A stretch of DNA of 14,571 nucleotides from Chlamydiota bacterium (lineage in GTDB: Bacteria; Chlamydiota; Chlamydiia; Chlamydiales; Parachlamydiaceae): contig JABDGJ010000024.1 in the NCBI GenBank assembly GCA_013286075.1, positions 1 to 14,571 on the forward strand, read 5' to 3'. The notes beneath the pieces are model-generated. The model was given only the letters and a program-made list of their open reading frames with translations, had not been told where the DNA came from and ran no database searches. Below are positions 1 through 7,822 of the stretch, piece after piece. A program made the translations under genes and the position numbers. Positions within the stretch are counted from its first letter, which is position 1, and each line of letters begins with the position of its first letter.

Positions 1-665
1 CGGCAGCTCATTTTGCTTTGCATTCTGCCTATACTACAAGCGGGCAACGTTGTACTTGTGCGAGAAGATTGATTATCCCAAATAATGAACTTGGAGAACA
101 AGTCATTGCAGAGTTAATCTCTATGATTGAAAAAATTCGGATAGGACCCTATACATTGCAGCCAGAACCATTTATGGGACCTGTGATTTCCAATGCTAAG
201 GTGAAATATTTGCTTGAAGTGCAAGAAAAACTTCAGTCACAAGGAGGAAAATGTCTCGTAGAAATGAGAGAGATAGAAGCAGGATTGGGATTTATTCATC
301 CGGGACTTATGGACGTGACTTCTATACAAAATCGACCTGACGAAGAATTTTTTGGCCCTTTTTTACAAGTAATACGAGTCAATTCCTTCGAAGAGGCTGT
401 AGAAGAAGCCAATCGAACTCAGTTTGGATTGTGCGCCGGATTGCTCAGTAAACAAGAAGAGGAATTTCGTTATTTTTATCGCTATATTCGAGCAGGGGTC
501 ATCAATTGGAACTATTCAACCATTGGAGCCAGCAGTGCAGCTCCTTTTGGTGGCATTAAATCCAGTGGGAATTTTAGACCGAGTGGGTATTATGCGGCCG
601 ACTACTGCTCGTATCCTGTTTCTTCTCTTCAATGCCGTGAATTGAGAATGTTCCAATGGAAGTAA
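1..665 (+). CDS. astD: N-succinylglutamate 5-semialdehyde dehydrogenase AstD, C-terminal part (5' truncated by window edge)
   Basis: AstD oxidises N-succinylglutamate semialdehyde to N-succinylglutamate with NAD+, the fourth step of the cytosolic arginine succinyltransferase pathway. About 220 codons are visible in frame 3, against roughly 490 for the whole enzyme, so the N-terminal NAD-binding half lies outside. The frame is open to the window edge, so a TTG at 18 is not the real start. The aldehyde dehydrogenase nucleophile motif SGQRCTCARRL is present (Cys codon at 51-53), followed by PDEEFFGPFLQV, FGLCAGLLS and the C-terminal PFGGIKSSGNFRPSGYYAAD block. The residues around these blocks match AstD better than generic aldehyde dehydrogenases. 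The stop lies 10 bp inside astB (shared bases 656-665), indicating co-transcription and probable translational coupling. Family assignment is secure; the substrate is inferred from the match and the astB neighbour. Confidence 0.93.
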   Translation, partial: AAHFALHSAYTTSGQRCTCARRLIIPNNELGEQVIAELISMIEKIRIGPYTLQPEPFMGPVISNAKVKYLLEVQEKLQSQGGKCLVEMREIEAGLGFIHPGLMDVTSIQNRPDEEFFGPFLQVIRVNSFEEAVEEANRTQFGLCAGLLSKQEEEFRYFYRYIRAGVINWNYSTIGASSAAPFGGIKSSGNFRPSGYYAADYCSYPVSSLQCRELRMFQWK

Positions 666-1996
666 ACTTTGATGGAATTGTGGGGCCTACCCATACATTC
701 GGTGGCTTATCAGATGATGATATGGCATCAATGCAAAATAAACATCTTCCATCAAATCCAAAAGAAGCGGCGTTGCAAGGCTTAGCAAAAATGAAAGTGT
801 TGCACGAACTTGGAATCAAGCAAGGAGTATTACCGCCGCAAGAGCGCCCTTTTATTCCTATCTTACGCCGTTTAGGATATGGGGGAAGTGATTTCGATGT
901 GATAGAAAAAGTATATCAAAACAACCCTTCTCTATACGCAATGTGTTGTTCTTCTTCTTCTATGTGGGCAGCAAATTCAGCTACTGTTTCTCCTTCTGCT
1001 GATTCGGAAGATAGGCTCGTTCATTTCACACCCGCAAATTTATTGAGTAAATTTCATCGCTCTTTCGAACCTTCAACGACAGGAAAAATTCTTCGTCACA
1101 TTTTTCACGATCCTCGTTATTTTATTCATCACCCCCCTCTTCCCTATCATCTCGATTATGCAGATGAAGGAGCTGCTAATCATACCCGTCTTTGCGGTAG
1201 CTTTGAGCAGCCTGGAATTCAATTATTTGTTTTTGGAAGATCTTCACAAGAAAAAATCCCTATTGCAAGTCGCTTTTTTCCTCGGCAAACAAAAGAAGCT
1301 TCTCAGGCAATTTCTCGATTGCATGCGCTCTCTGCCGACCGGATTGTATTTGCACAGCAAAATCCTGCGGCCATTGATGCAGGAGTTTTTCACAATGATG
1401 TGATTTCTGTGGGTAATCAATCTGTATTTTTTTACCATGAAGAGGCTTTCATAGAGACAGAAAAGACTATTGAGGCATTGCGAAGACTTCTGTACAAGGA
1501 GTGCCAAGTTTCTTTAGTGGCCATACAGGTGAGTAGTAAAGAAATTTCATTGTCAGAAGCAGTTAAAACTTATTTATTTAATTCTCAATTGATTACGCTT
1601 CCAGATCACACAATGGCCCTTATTGTACCCAAAGAGTGCGAAAAATCTCTTACAGTGAAAAATTTCTTGCAAACACTCCTTTCACATGAAGGAGAGCATC
1701 CCATTCGGCATGTGATTTATCAAGACGTTCGGCAGAGCATGAGAAATGGGGGAGGGCCAGCTTGTTTGCGATTACGCGTAGTCCTTCAACCAGAAGAATT
1801 TGATGCGATTCACCATCCTGTGCTATTCACAACCGAATTATATGAAAAATTAGTCTGTTGGATAGAAAAAAACTATCGAGAGCAATTGACATTTGCAGAT
1901 TGTGCAGACCCCTTATTGTTGCAAGAAAGTAGACAAGCACTCGACGAGCTTACGGGAATATTGCAATTGGGCTCTTTGTATTCTTTTCAGAAGTAA
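656..1996 (+). CDS. astB: N-succinylarginine dihydrolase AstB
   Basis: AstB hydrolyses N2-succinylarginine to N2-succinylornithine, CO2 and two ammonia, the second step of the arginine succinyltransferase pathway. The 446-residue product has the length of the E. coli enzyme (about 447) and is collinear with it from EVNFDGIVGPTH to the C-terminal LGSLYSFQ. The catalytic triad of this guanidine-modifying family is intact: Glu171 in DEGAANHTRL, His246 in GVFHNDV and Cys370 in NGGGPACLRLRV. The diagnostic FAQQNP and TYLFNSQL blocks are present too. The ATG at 656 places EVNFDG at the N-terminus as in homologues, and overlaps the end of astD by 10 bp. No signal peptide is seen. astA, astC and astE are not in the window, so completeness of the pathway cannot be judged. 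No clear terminator follows; 78 bp separate it from the signalling operon. Confidence 0.96.
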   Translation: MEVNFDGIVGPTHTFGGLSDDDMASMQNKHLPSNPKEAALQGLAKMKVLHELGIKQGVLPPQERPFIPILRRLGYGGSDFDVIEKVYQNNPSLYAMCCSSSSMWAANSATVSPSADSEDRLVHFTPANLLSKFHRSFEPSTTGKILRHIFHDPRYFIHHPPLPYHLDYADEGAANHTRLCGSFEQPGIQLFVFGRSSQEKIPIASRFFPRQTKEASQAISRLHALSADRIVFAQQNPAAIDAGVFHNDVISVGNQSVFFYHEEAFIETEKTIEALRRLLYKECQVSLVAIQVSSKEISLSEAVKTYLFNSQLITLPDHTMALIVPKECEKSLTVKNFLQTLLSHEGEHPIRHVIYQDVRQSMRNGGGPACLRLRVVLQPEEFDAIHHPVLFTTELYEKLVCWIEKNYREQLTFADCADPLLLQESRQALDELTGILQLGSLYSFQK

Positions 1997-2022
1997 AAAA
2001 AATCATGTGATTAAAGATTCGT

Positions 2023-2038
2023 TTCGGTATATACCGAA
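2023..2038. promoter_or_regulatory. Perfect 16-bp palindrome upstream of the signalling operon
   Basis: TTCGGTATATACCGAA is a perfect inverted repeat without a spacer, 37 bp before the first gene of the chemotaxis-like operon and 27 bp after the astB stop. It has the shape of a dimeric regulator's operator. A weak -10-like TAAAAT follows at 2040-2045, which would put the palindrome between putative promoter elements. There is no T-tract after it, so it is a poor intrinsic terminator. The regulatory role is inference only. Confidence 0.4.
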
Positions 2039-2074
2039 GTAAAATAAGTTGAGACAACCTGTCTAACGAGGCGT

Positions 2075-2305
2075 ATGAACAGAAAAAATGATAAAAAAGA
2101 CATTTGCATTGAACCAGAGGACCAATATTGTTATGTATTGGTTTCGTGTGAGAAACCCTCTAAAAATGGGAATATCAACGTAAAAATGAGTTATAAAGGG
2201 GATCTTCTCCTGGCTTCTTACCTAATCCAAGGGGCGCAAAATTTTATTGAAGAAGAAGTAGAAGCTGCTTTTCAAAGCCATGTAGTTTCTGAAGAAGAAC
2301 TGTGA
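2075..2305 (+). CDS. Small protein of unknown function, first gene of the chemotaxis-like operon
   Basis: This is a 76-residue acidic, cytosolic-looking protein that I do not recognise. It has no membrane segment and no signal peptide. The N-terminus is very polar and Lys/Asp-rich, the middle (about residues 18-50) could form strands, and the C-terminal half, with a run of glutamates near IEEEVEAAF, looks helical. A short purine stretch (cgagg) sits very close to the ATG, so initiation may be weak. Its stop overlaps the GTG start of the cheW-like gene (GTGA, 2302-2305), so the two are probably translationally coupled. The position at the head of a CheW-CheA operon suggests a small accessory of that pathway, but nothing in the sequence proves it. 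Confidence 0.7.
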   Translation: MNRKNDKKDICIEPEDQYCYVLVSCEKPSKNGNINVKMSYKGDLLLASYLIQGAQNFIEEEVEAAFQSHVVSEEEL

Positions 2306-2745
2306 ATGTGTCCAGTTTTGTCTTTAGATTAGGATCAAGATGGTTCTCTTGTTCTACTTCCCTCGTGAAAGAAGTTGTAGGGCAAAAACCTGTTATTCAA
2401 ATCCCTCATAAAACCAATGCGATTTTGCGAGGGGTTGTGAACATCAATGGAGAACTTCAGTTATGTGTCTCTTTGCATCAATTGCTAGGAATAAAACAAT
2501 TGATGTGGAATCAATACAATAGAATAGTGGTTATTGCAAAAAAAGGGGAAATTTGGGCTTTTGCAGCTGAAGAAATACAAGGTACGCTTGCCTGTGACTA
2601 TAACCAGATTCACCCTTTTTCATTTGAATCTTCTCATTCCATCTCTAATTATTTACTAGGAACAATCCTCTTTGAAGAAAAAGAGGTGAATGTATTAGAC
2701 GAAGAATTGCTTCTATCCAGTCTTCGTCGAAGTTTAACAGTATGA
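2302..2745 (+). CDS. cheW: CheW-like coupling protein
   Basis: This is a stand-alone CheW-domain protein of 147 residues, which would link a receptor to the CheA kinase encoded next. The signature is seen in order: an N-terminal strand FVFRLGSRWFSC, a VKEVVGQKPVIQIPH segment, and the core ILRGVVNINGELQLCVSLHQLLGI at about residues 42-65. This matches the usual CheW pattern of a VREV block followed by GLVNLRGEILPVVDLR. The start is probably the GTG at 2302, overlapping the previous stop; an in-frame GTG at 2308 is the alternative. Its stop overlaps the cheA start as ATGA (2742-2745). It could equally be named a WspB/WspD-type protein given its neighbours. Family assignment is good; the partner receptor is not visible here. 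Confidence 0.85.
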   Translation: MNVSSFVFRLGSRWFSCSTSLVKEVVGQKPVIQIPHKTNAILRGVVNINGELQLCVSLHQLLGIKQLMWNQYNRIVVIAKKGEIWAFAAEEIQGTLACDYNQIHPFSFESSHSISNYLLGTILFEEKEVNVLDEELLLSSLRRSLTV

Positions 2746-4880
2746 TTGATCCAAGTATGTATCACTTATTATGCAATGAGATAGAAACCCAATGTAAAAT
2801 TCTCGCCGAAAATTTAATAAAACTAGAAAGAGAAGGAAGCGATAAACAGCTACTAGAATCATCAATGAGAGCTGCTCACTCTATTAAGGGAGCGTCTAAA
2901 ATTGTCAATCTCGATCCAATAGTTCATTTAGCTCATACTATGGAAGATTGGATGGTAAAGAAGCAAACCCAAAAAGAAATACAAATAGGGGAGATAGAGG
3001 TATTGCTTCAGGCAGTCGATTTTCTGTCTCAATTGGCTCGTGTTTCATTGCAGGATCTCAATGATTGGATTCAGCAACACCTCCCTTTTCTTCAACGGCT
3101 AATCGATCAGATCAACGGCAATTTGTCTCGTGATACAAGCATAAAAGAGCTTGCGGTAGAAGGTGTGATTGGTTCTACGGCTATTGAGTCTGTTTTGCGT
3201 ATGACACCACAAAAATTGAATCAGATCATGGGTCTTGTAACAGAATCTCTCGTAGAATCCCGTTGGCTCTACCCTTTTACCGAGCATTTGGAAAAAATGA
3301 AAAGAGAAATACAAAACACAATCAAATCTTTTGACCAATTAAAAATAAGCGCAAAAAGCACTCTCTCTCCTAAAACATCGGAACATCATTTATCTGATAT
3401 ACAGAAAGATTTGTATGATATAGGGGCAAATCTTGAACAGAGGCTATATGAGTTGCGCGAGTTTACACATCACTATAGCCATCTTTCAGATCGTTTGTAC
3501 AATGAAGTCGTTGAAAGTCGCTTCCGCCCTTTTGCAGATGGAACTGAATCATTTCCTCGAATGGTGCGCGATCTTGCTAAACAATTAGGCAAAAAAGCAC
3601 ATCTCCAAATTGAAGGCGAGTCGACTCTAGTTGATCGAGAAGTGATTGAAAAACTCGAAGCTCCTCTGACTCATTTATTGCGGAATGCAATTGATCATGG
3701 TATCGAATTTCCTGAAGAAAGAAAAAAACAAGGAAAAGCCGAGGAGGGGACAATTACTCTTCGAGCGGATCATCATGGAGGAATGTTGTCCATTACGTTA
3801 TCCGATGATGGCAAAGGAGTTGATCTTGATAGATTGAGAAAAATTCTCATCCAAAAAAAAATTGTAGATCCCGAAATGGCATATCAATTGCCTGATTCGG
3901 AACTCGCGGAGTTTTTATTTATACCTGCTTTGAGTACATCTATGCAGGTATCGGAAATTTCTGGCAGGGGAGTCGGGCTCGATGTTGTTCGTCATTTTGT
4001 CCAAGAAGTAGGGGGAAAAATCCGGATTATGTTTGAGCCTGGTCGCGGAACTACCTTTCATTTATTATTGCCGGTGGCTTTATCTCTCATTCATGCCTTA
4101 GTAGTAACTATTTCGAAAGAACTCTATGCTTTCCCTTTGGGTGGAATATCTAGAACAGAAATGATAGATCCCGACAAAATAGTTTCTGTGAATGGAGCGA
4201 TAACATTTCATTGTGGAGAAGAAGAAGTTCCCTTGGTATTTGCTTGGGAGTTATTAGGCCTTGCAAGGCCAGTAGAAAAAAATGAAAAAATTTGTATAAT
4301 TTTTTTAGAAGATCAGACAAAACAATACGGATTGATCGTCGATCGATTTATATCGGAAAAAACAGTGTCTGTGTTAAAAATCGATCCAAGACTTGGAAAT
4401 ATCGAGCACGTTAGTTCTTCCGCAATTATGGAAGATGGACTGCCTCTCTTTATTCTAAACCCAGAAAATATACTCACGTCAATGATAGAACATAAAGAAA
4501 AAAATATAAAAAAAAAGAAAGTTCTTGTTGTCGACGATTCCTCAAGCATGAGGGAATTGGTATCAGAAGTCCTAGAAAAGAATGGATATGAAATAGACAC
4601 CGCTGTGAATGGTCTTGATGGCTGGAATGCTCTTCAAGAATATGGTCATTATGATCTAGTGATCAGTGATGTAAATATGCCTCGATTGGATGGAATCCGT
4701 TTCGTTACAGCGATAAAAAATGATTCTCTTTTCCAGCATATCCCTGTCATTATGATTTCATACAGTGAGAGTGAGGAGGATCGATCCAAAGGGTTGCAAG
4801 CAGGAGCAAAAATCTATTTAGGAAAAAGCACATTGACTCCTGAAATTCTTCTTACTGCTGTAGTTGAGGCTCTTTTATAG
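2742..4880 (+). CDS. cheA: Hybrid chemotaxis-type histidine kinase, CheA with C-terminal receiver (WspE-like)
   Basis: The 712-residue cytosolic kinase has the CheA order plus a receiver. An HPt domain (about 1-120) carries the phosphorylatable His46 in AAHSIKG. A helical dimerisation segment begins at TPQKLNQIMGLV (155-166). The HATPase domain (about 255-445) has the N box HLLRNAIDHGIE (311-322), G1 SDDGKGVD (354-361) and G2 GRGVGLDVV (408-416). A CheW-like regulatory domain follows (about 446-580). The receiver (592-712) has acidic pair Asp598/Asp599, phosphoacceptor Asp643, Ser673 at the Thr/Ser switch position and Lys695. All catalytic residues are present. No separate P2 CheY-binding domain is evident between HPt and dimerisation regions. 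It overlaps cheW by 4 bp, and the regulator gene begins 3 bp after its stop. The kinase-receiver fusion is typical of Wsp/Frz-type non-flagellar chemosensory systems. The phosphotransfer target is inferred to be the next gene's product. Confidence 0.95.
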   Translation: MIDPSMYHLLCNEIETQCKILAENLIKLEREGSDKQLLESSMRAAHSIKGASKIVNLDPIVHLAHTMEDWMVKKQTQKEIQIGEIEVLLQAVDFLSQLARVSLQDLNDWIQQHLPFLQRLIDQINGNLSRDTSIKELAVEGVIGSTAIESVLRMTPQKLNQIMGLVTESLVESRWLYPFTEHLEKMKREIQNTIKSFDQLKISAKSTLSPKTSEHHLSDIQKDLYDIGANLEQRLYELREFTHHYSHLSDRLYNEVVESRFRPFADGTESFPRMVRDLAKQLGKKAHLQIEGESTLVDREVIEKLEAPLTHLLRNAIDHGIEFPEERKKQGKAEEGTITLRADHHGGMLSITLSDDGKGVDLDRLRKILIQKKIVDPEMAYQLPDSELAEFLFIPALSTSMQVSEISGRGVGLDVVRHFVQEVGGKIRIMFEPGRGTTFHLLLPVALSLIHALVVTISKELYAFPLGGISRTEMIDPDKIVSVNGAITFHCGEEEVPLVFAWELLGLARPVEKNEKICIIFLEDQTKQYGLIVDRFISEKTVSVLKIDPRLGNIEHVSSSAIMEDGLPLFILNPENILTSMIEHKEKNIKKKKVLVVDDSSSMRELVSEVLEKNGYEIDTAVNGLDGWNALQEYGHYDLVISDVNMPRLDGIRFVTAIKNDSLFQHIPVIMISYSESEEDRSKGLQAGAKIYLGKSTLTPEILLTAVVEALL

Positions 4881-4883
4881 AAT

Positions 4884-6050
4884 ATGAAAATTCCGATCAC
4901 TGTCTTATTGATTGATGACCAAGCCATTATTGCAGAAGCTGTCAAACGAATGCTCGAACGGGAAGTCGATATTCATTTTCATTTTTGTTCTGATTCTACA
5001 AAAGCTTTAGATTTCGCCCTTTTGGTTAAGCCTACAGTCATTTTACAGGACCTGATTATGCCAGGAATAGAAGGGCTTACTTTGCTTACTCATTTTCGGA
5101 AACATCCACAAACAAAAGAAATTCCCATTATTATTCTTTCTACAAAAGAAGATCCTCAAATGAAAGCAGAAGCTTTTTTTTTGGGTGCTAACGACTACTT
5201 AGTTAAGCTGCCAAGTTCAATCGAACTCATTGCCCGAATACGCTACCATTCTAACGGATACATTCGATTATTAGAGAGAAATGAAGCATATAGACAACTG
5301 GAAGAAAGTCAACAACAGCTTCGACACGAATTATCTGAAGCGGCACATTATGTTGCTTCGGTTCTTCCCCCCCCTCTTCAAGAAAGAATTACAACGGATT
5401 GGAGATTTATCCCTTCTACCTCCTTAGGGGGAGATATTTTCGGATATCATTGGATCGATAAACATCATTTTTCAATGTATTTACTGGATGTATGTGGGCA
5501 TGGAGTGGGTGCCGCACTTCTATCTATTTCGATTGCAAATGTTCTTCGGATGCAAAACGTGCTGCCGATTGATTTTCTCGATCCATCTTCCGTTCTAACC
5601 GCATTAAATAAAAACTTTCCAATGGAACAACACAATGAGATGTTTTTCAGCATTTGGTATGGAGTATATAATCAAGAAACAAGGGAACTTTGCTATAGTT
5701 CCGGGGGGCATCCTCCAGCGATATTGCTAAATAAGCGCAATGGAACCGTTCAAATAGAACAATTAAAACCTCCTGGCGCAGTTATAGGGGTGTTAGCAGA
5801 GACCCCTTATGTCAACGCCAAGACTGTGTTAGACAAAGAAAGTATTCTTTTTCTTTTTTCTGATGGAGTCTACGAAATCGTTCAAAAAGATGGATCTTTA
5901 TTTCACCTTCCAGAATTTATTGATCTTTTGAAAAAAAAGGCGTTTATAGATTCGTTTACCCTTGATTATATTATACAAATGATTCAGGATAGGCAAGGTA
6001 GAACTACATTTGTAGATGACTTTTCATTATTGGAAATTACTTTTCATTAG
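4884..6050 (+). CDS. Response regulator with SpoIIE/RsbU-type PP2C phosphatase output; receiver resembles WspR
   Basis: The 388-residue protein has a receiver (1-125) with Asp11/Asp12, phosphoacceptor Asp56 in VILQDLIMPG, Ser86 and Lys108. A helical stalk follows (about 126-165, ERNEAYRQLEESQQQL), then a SpoIIE-type PP2C domain (about 170-388). The metal-binding acids of that domain are intact: Asp184 in GGDIFGY, Asp202 in LLDVCGHGVGAAL, Asp327 in FSDGVYE and Asp378/Asp379 in FVDDFSLL. From memory, the receiver and stalk follow Pseudomonas WspR closely (the QDL.MPG, STKEDP, GANDYLVKLP and IELIARIRYHS blocks), but WspR ends in a GGDEF diguanylate cyclase, which is absent here. SpoIIE/RsbU domains normally dephosphorylate Ser/Thr-phosphorylated STAS anti-anti-sigma proteins, so phosphorylation at Asp56 by the adjacent CheA would be converted into phosphatase activity. 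The STAS substrate is not in this window. Confidence 0.92.
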   Translation: MKIPITVLLIDDQAIIAEAVKRMLEREVDIHFHFCSDSTKALDFALLVKPTVILQDLIMPGIEGLTLLTHFRKHPQTKEIPIIILSTKEDPQMKAEAFFLGANDYLVKLPSSIELIARIRYHSNGYIRLLERNEAYRQLEESQQQLRHELSEAAHYVASVLPPPLQERITTDWRFIPSTSLGGDIFGYHWIDKHHFSMYLLDVCGHGVGAALLSISIANVLRMQNVLPIDFLDPSSVLTALNKNFPMEQHNEMFFSIWYGVYNQETRELCYSSGGHPPAILLNKRNGTVQIEQLKPPGAVIGVLAETPYVNAKTVLDKESILFLFSDGVYEIVQKDGSLFHLPEFIDLLKKKAFIDSFTLDYIIQMIQDRQGRTTFVDDFSLLEITFH

Positions 6051-6064
6051 AGATTGAATGGAAA

Positions 6065-7699
6065 ATGGATGAAAATACAAAAAAAGTTGAATACCAAGTC
6101 TTATTTTGGTCACTGTTAGGCCCTTTTTTCCTATTACTTTCTATCTCTGTATTATTATTTAAACTTTCCCCGCACTGGTATTTGCCATTTGCTGCTTTAG
6201 CTGGAATTCCTTTATGCATTTGGTGGAAAACCAAAGGAATAGCAAGTGCTATAGTCATTCTTTTCATTGCTTCGGCAATTGTATATCGGGATTTGCCGCT
6301 ATACGAACGGTATTGGTACGTAGGTCTTTCATTAGCCATTGCCTTTTCTTTCGTCATTTTTCTCTTGTCGTTGGAAGAAGCAGAGAGTCTTCTAGCTAAA
6401 ACAAAATTAGAATCCCAAAGTCGTTTAGATAATTTTATTTTTGTCGATGCCCAGTGGAAAGAGGCTGAAAAACAGTGGAAGTCAGAAAAAGAAAATTTAC
6501 TCGTTGAACTTACCGCATCCACAGATAAACTCGAAAAAAAAGAGAAAGAAAAACAAACTTTCTACCACTTTTCTATAGCAGCTCGAGATGAATTAACAGC
6601 GGTGCAAGGAAAACAGGAATTATTACGCCAAGACCTATTATCCAAAACACAGAATATAGAAAGAATACAAGAAGAAAAGCAGAGGATCATCCAAGAAAGG
6701 GATGACTACGTCCTAACACTGCAAAAGGCACAACAAGACTCAAAAAATCACGCGGAAAAGATAGAGAGAATACAAGAAGAAAAGCAAAGAATCATCCAAG
6801 AGAGAGATGACTACGTCTTAACCCTGCAAAAGGCGCAACAAGACGCAAAAAATCACGCGGAAAAGATAGAGAGAATACAAGAAGAAAAGCAGAGGATCAT
6901 CCAAGAAAGGGATGACTACGTCCTAACACTGCAAAAGGCACAACAAGACTCAAAAAATCACGCGGAAAAGATAGAGAGAATACAAGAAGAAAAGCAAAGA
7001 ATCATCCAAGAGAGAGATGACTACGTCTTAACCCTGCAAAAGGCGCAACAAGACGCAAAAAATCACGCGGAAAAGATAGAGAGAATACAAGAAGAAAAGC
7101 AGAGGATCATCCAAGAAAGGGATGACTACGTCCTAACACTGCAAAAGGCACAACAAGACTCAAAAAATCACGCGGAAAAGATAGAGAGAATACAAGAAGA
7201 AAAGCAAAGAATCATCCAAGAAAGAGATGACTACGCCTTAACACTACAAAAGGCGCAGCAAGACGCAAAAAATCACGCGGAAAAGATAGAGAGAATACAA
7301 GAAGAAAAGCAGAGAATCATCCAAGAAAGAGACCAATGTCTCTTAGCCTGTAAAGCGCAACAAGATGAAAGCAAAAAAAATGGCTCTTTTCCATCTGAAA
7401 ATGATCGAAAAATAGAAGCGATGTATATGCAACTCAAAAATCAGTTTCAGGAAAAATGCAATGTACTTGACGCTGTTCGTCGCGAACTTTTTCTAGCAAA
7501 TGAAAAAATATTAGCCTCAGAGAGGGAAGCAGAGGAAAAATCTCTTACAGGAGTTGAAGAAGAAAGAAAGTTCGAGCAATTTTGCATTGCAATGGGACAT
7601 CATTACGAGAATATGCAAAAAATTTCTACAACAGAAAATCAAGAGCTAGGGGAATTAATATCCAAGCTTATGGAAGAACTGACCAACGCAGAGCGGTAG
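6065..7699 (+). CDS. Four-TM membrane protein with long 35-residue-repeat coiled coil
   Basis: The 544-residue protein is not from a family I recognise. The N-terminus holds four predicted membrane helices (about 11-33, 36-53, 57-74 and 83-102), with no obvious extracytoplasmic sensor domain. From about 105 to 540 it is highly charged and helical. Residues 198-407 are six consecutive 35-residue units with the core IERIQEEKQRIIQERDDY, plus a partial seventh from 408. A unit of 35 residues is exactly five heptads, consistent with an unbroken coiled coil. A non-repetitive helical tail (about 440-544) follows. It is last in the operon, 14 bp after the phosphatase gene, and may be the membrane input or scaffold. 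I see no methyl-accepting receptor hairpin tip motif, so it is not a normal chemoreceptor. The near-identical repeats imply recent expansion and possible length variation. Confidence 0.85.
   Translation: MDENTKKVEYQVLFWSLLGPFFLLLSISVLLFKLSPHWYLPFAALAGIPLCIWWKTKGIASAIVILFIASAIVYRDLPLYERYWYVGLSLAIAFSFVIFLLSLEEAESLLAKTKLESQSRLDNFIFVDAQWKEAEKQWKSEKENLLVELTASTDKLEKKEKEKQTFYHFSIAARDELTAVQGKQELLRQDLLSKTQNIERIQEEKQRIIQERDDYVLTLQKAQQDSKNHAEKIERIQEEKQRIIQERDDYVLTLQKAQQDAKNHAEKIERIQEEKQRIIQERDDYVLTLQKAQQDSKNHAEKIERIQEEKQRIIQERDDYVLTLQKAQQDAKNHAEKIERIQEEKQRIIQERDDYVLTLQKAQQDSKNHAEKIERIQEEKQRIIQERDDYALTLQKAQQDAKNHAEKIERIQEEKQRIIQERDQCLLACKAQQDESKKNGSFPSENDRKIEAMYMQLKNQFQEKCNVLDAVRRELFLANEKILASEREAEEKSLTGVEEERKFEQFCIAMGHHYENMQKISTTENQELGELISKLMEELTNAER
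6656..7366 (+). repeat. Coding minisatellite: 105-bp units arranged as 210-bp pairs
   Basis: Six complete 105-bp units begin at 6656, 6761, 6866, 6971, 7076 and 7181, with a partial one from 7286. Odd units share one set of variants (cagaggatcatc, gactcaaaa) and even units another (caaagaatcatc, gacgcaaaa), so the true duplicating unit is about 210 bp (70 residues). Units 1, 3 and 5 are nearly identical at DNA level, including silent positions, which points to recent duplication or ongoing homogenisation. Unit 6 has drifted slightly (gcctta in place of gtctta). All units stay in frame. Confidence 0.97.
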
Positions 7700-7822
7700 A
7701 AAGCACAGCGCTTGCGAATTTTTCTCCAATAAGAATGCAACACAAAGACACTAAGGCACAAAGAGTGAGGATGAAATCTCGCATCAAATCATAGTACAAG
7801 ACGGTGTTTCACGAATAATAAA

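Noticed and set aside
18..20. TTG at 18 as the start of the dehydrogenase
   Set aside because: The frame is open to the window edge and the catalytic-cysteine motif lies only 11 residues later, so more than half the enzyme is outside.
6656..7366. Regular 105-bp direct repeats resembling a CRISPR-like array
   Set aside because: Units are contiguous without spacers, in frame throughout, and encode a heptad coiled coil inside a 544-aa gene.
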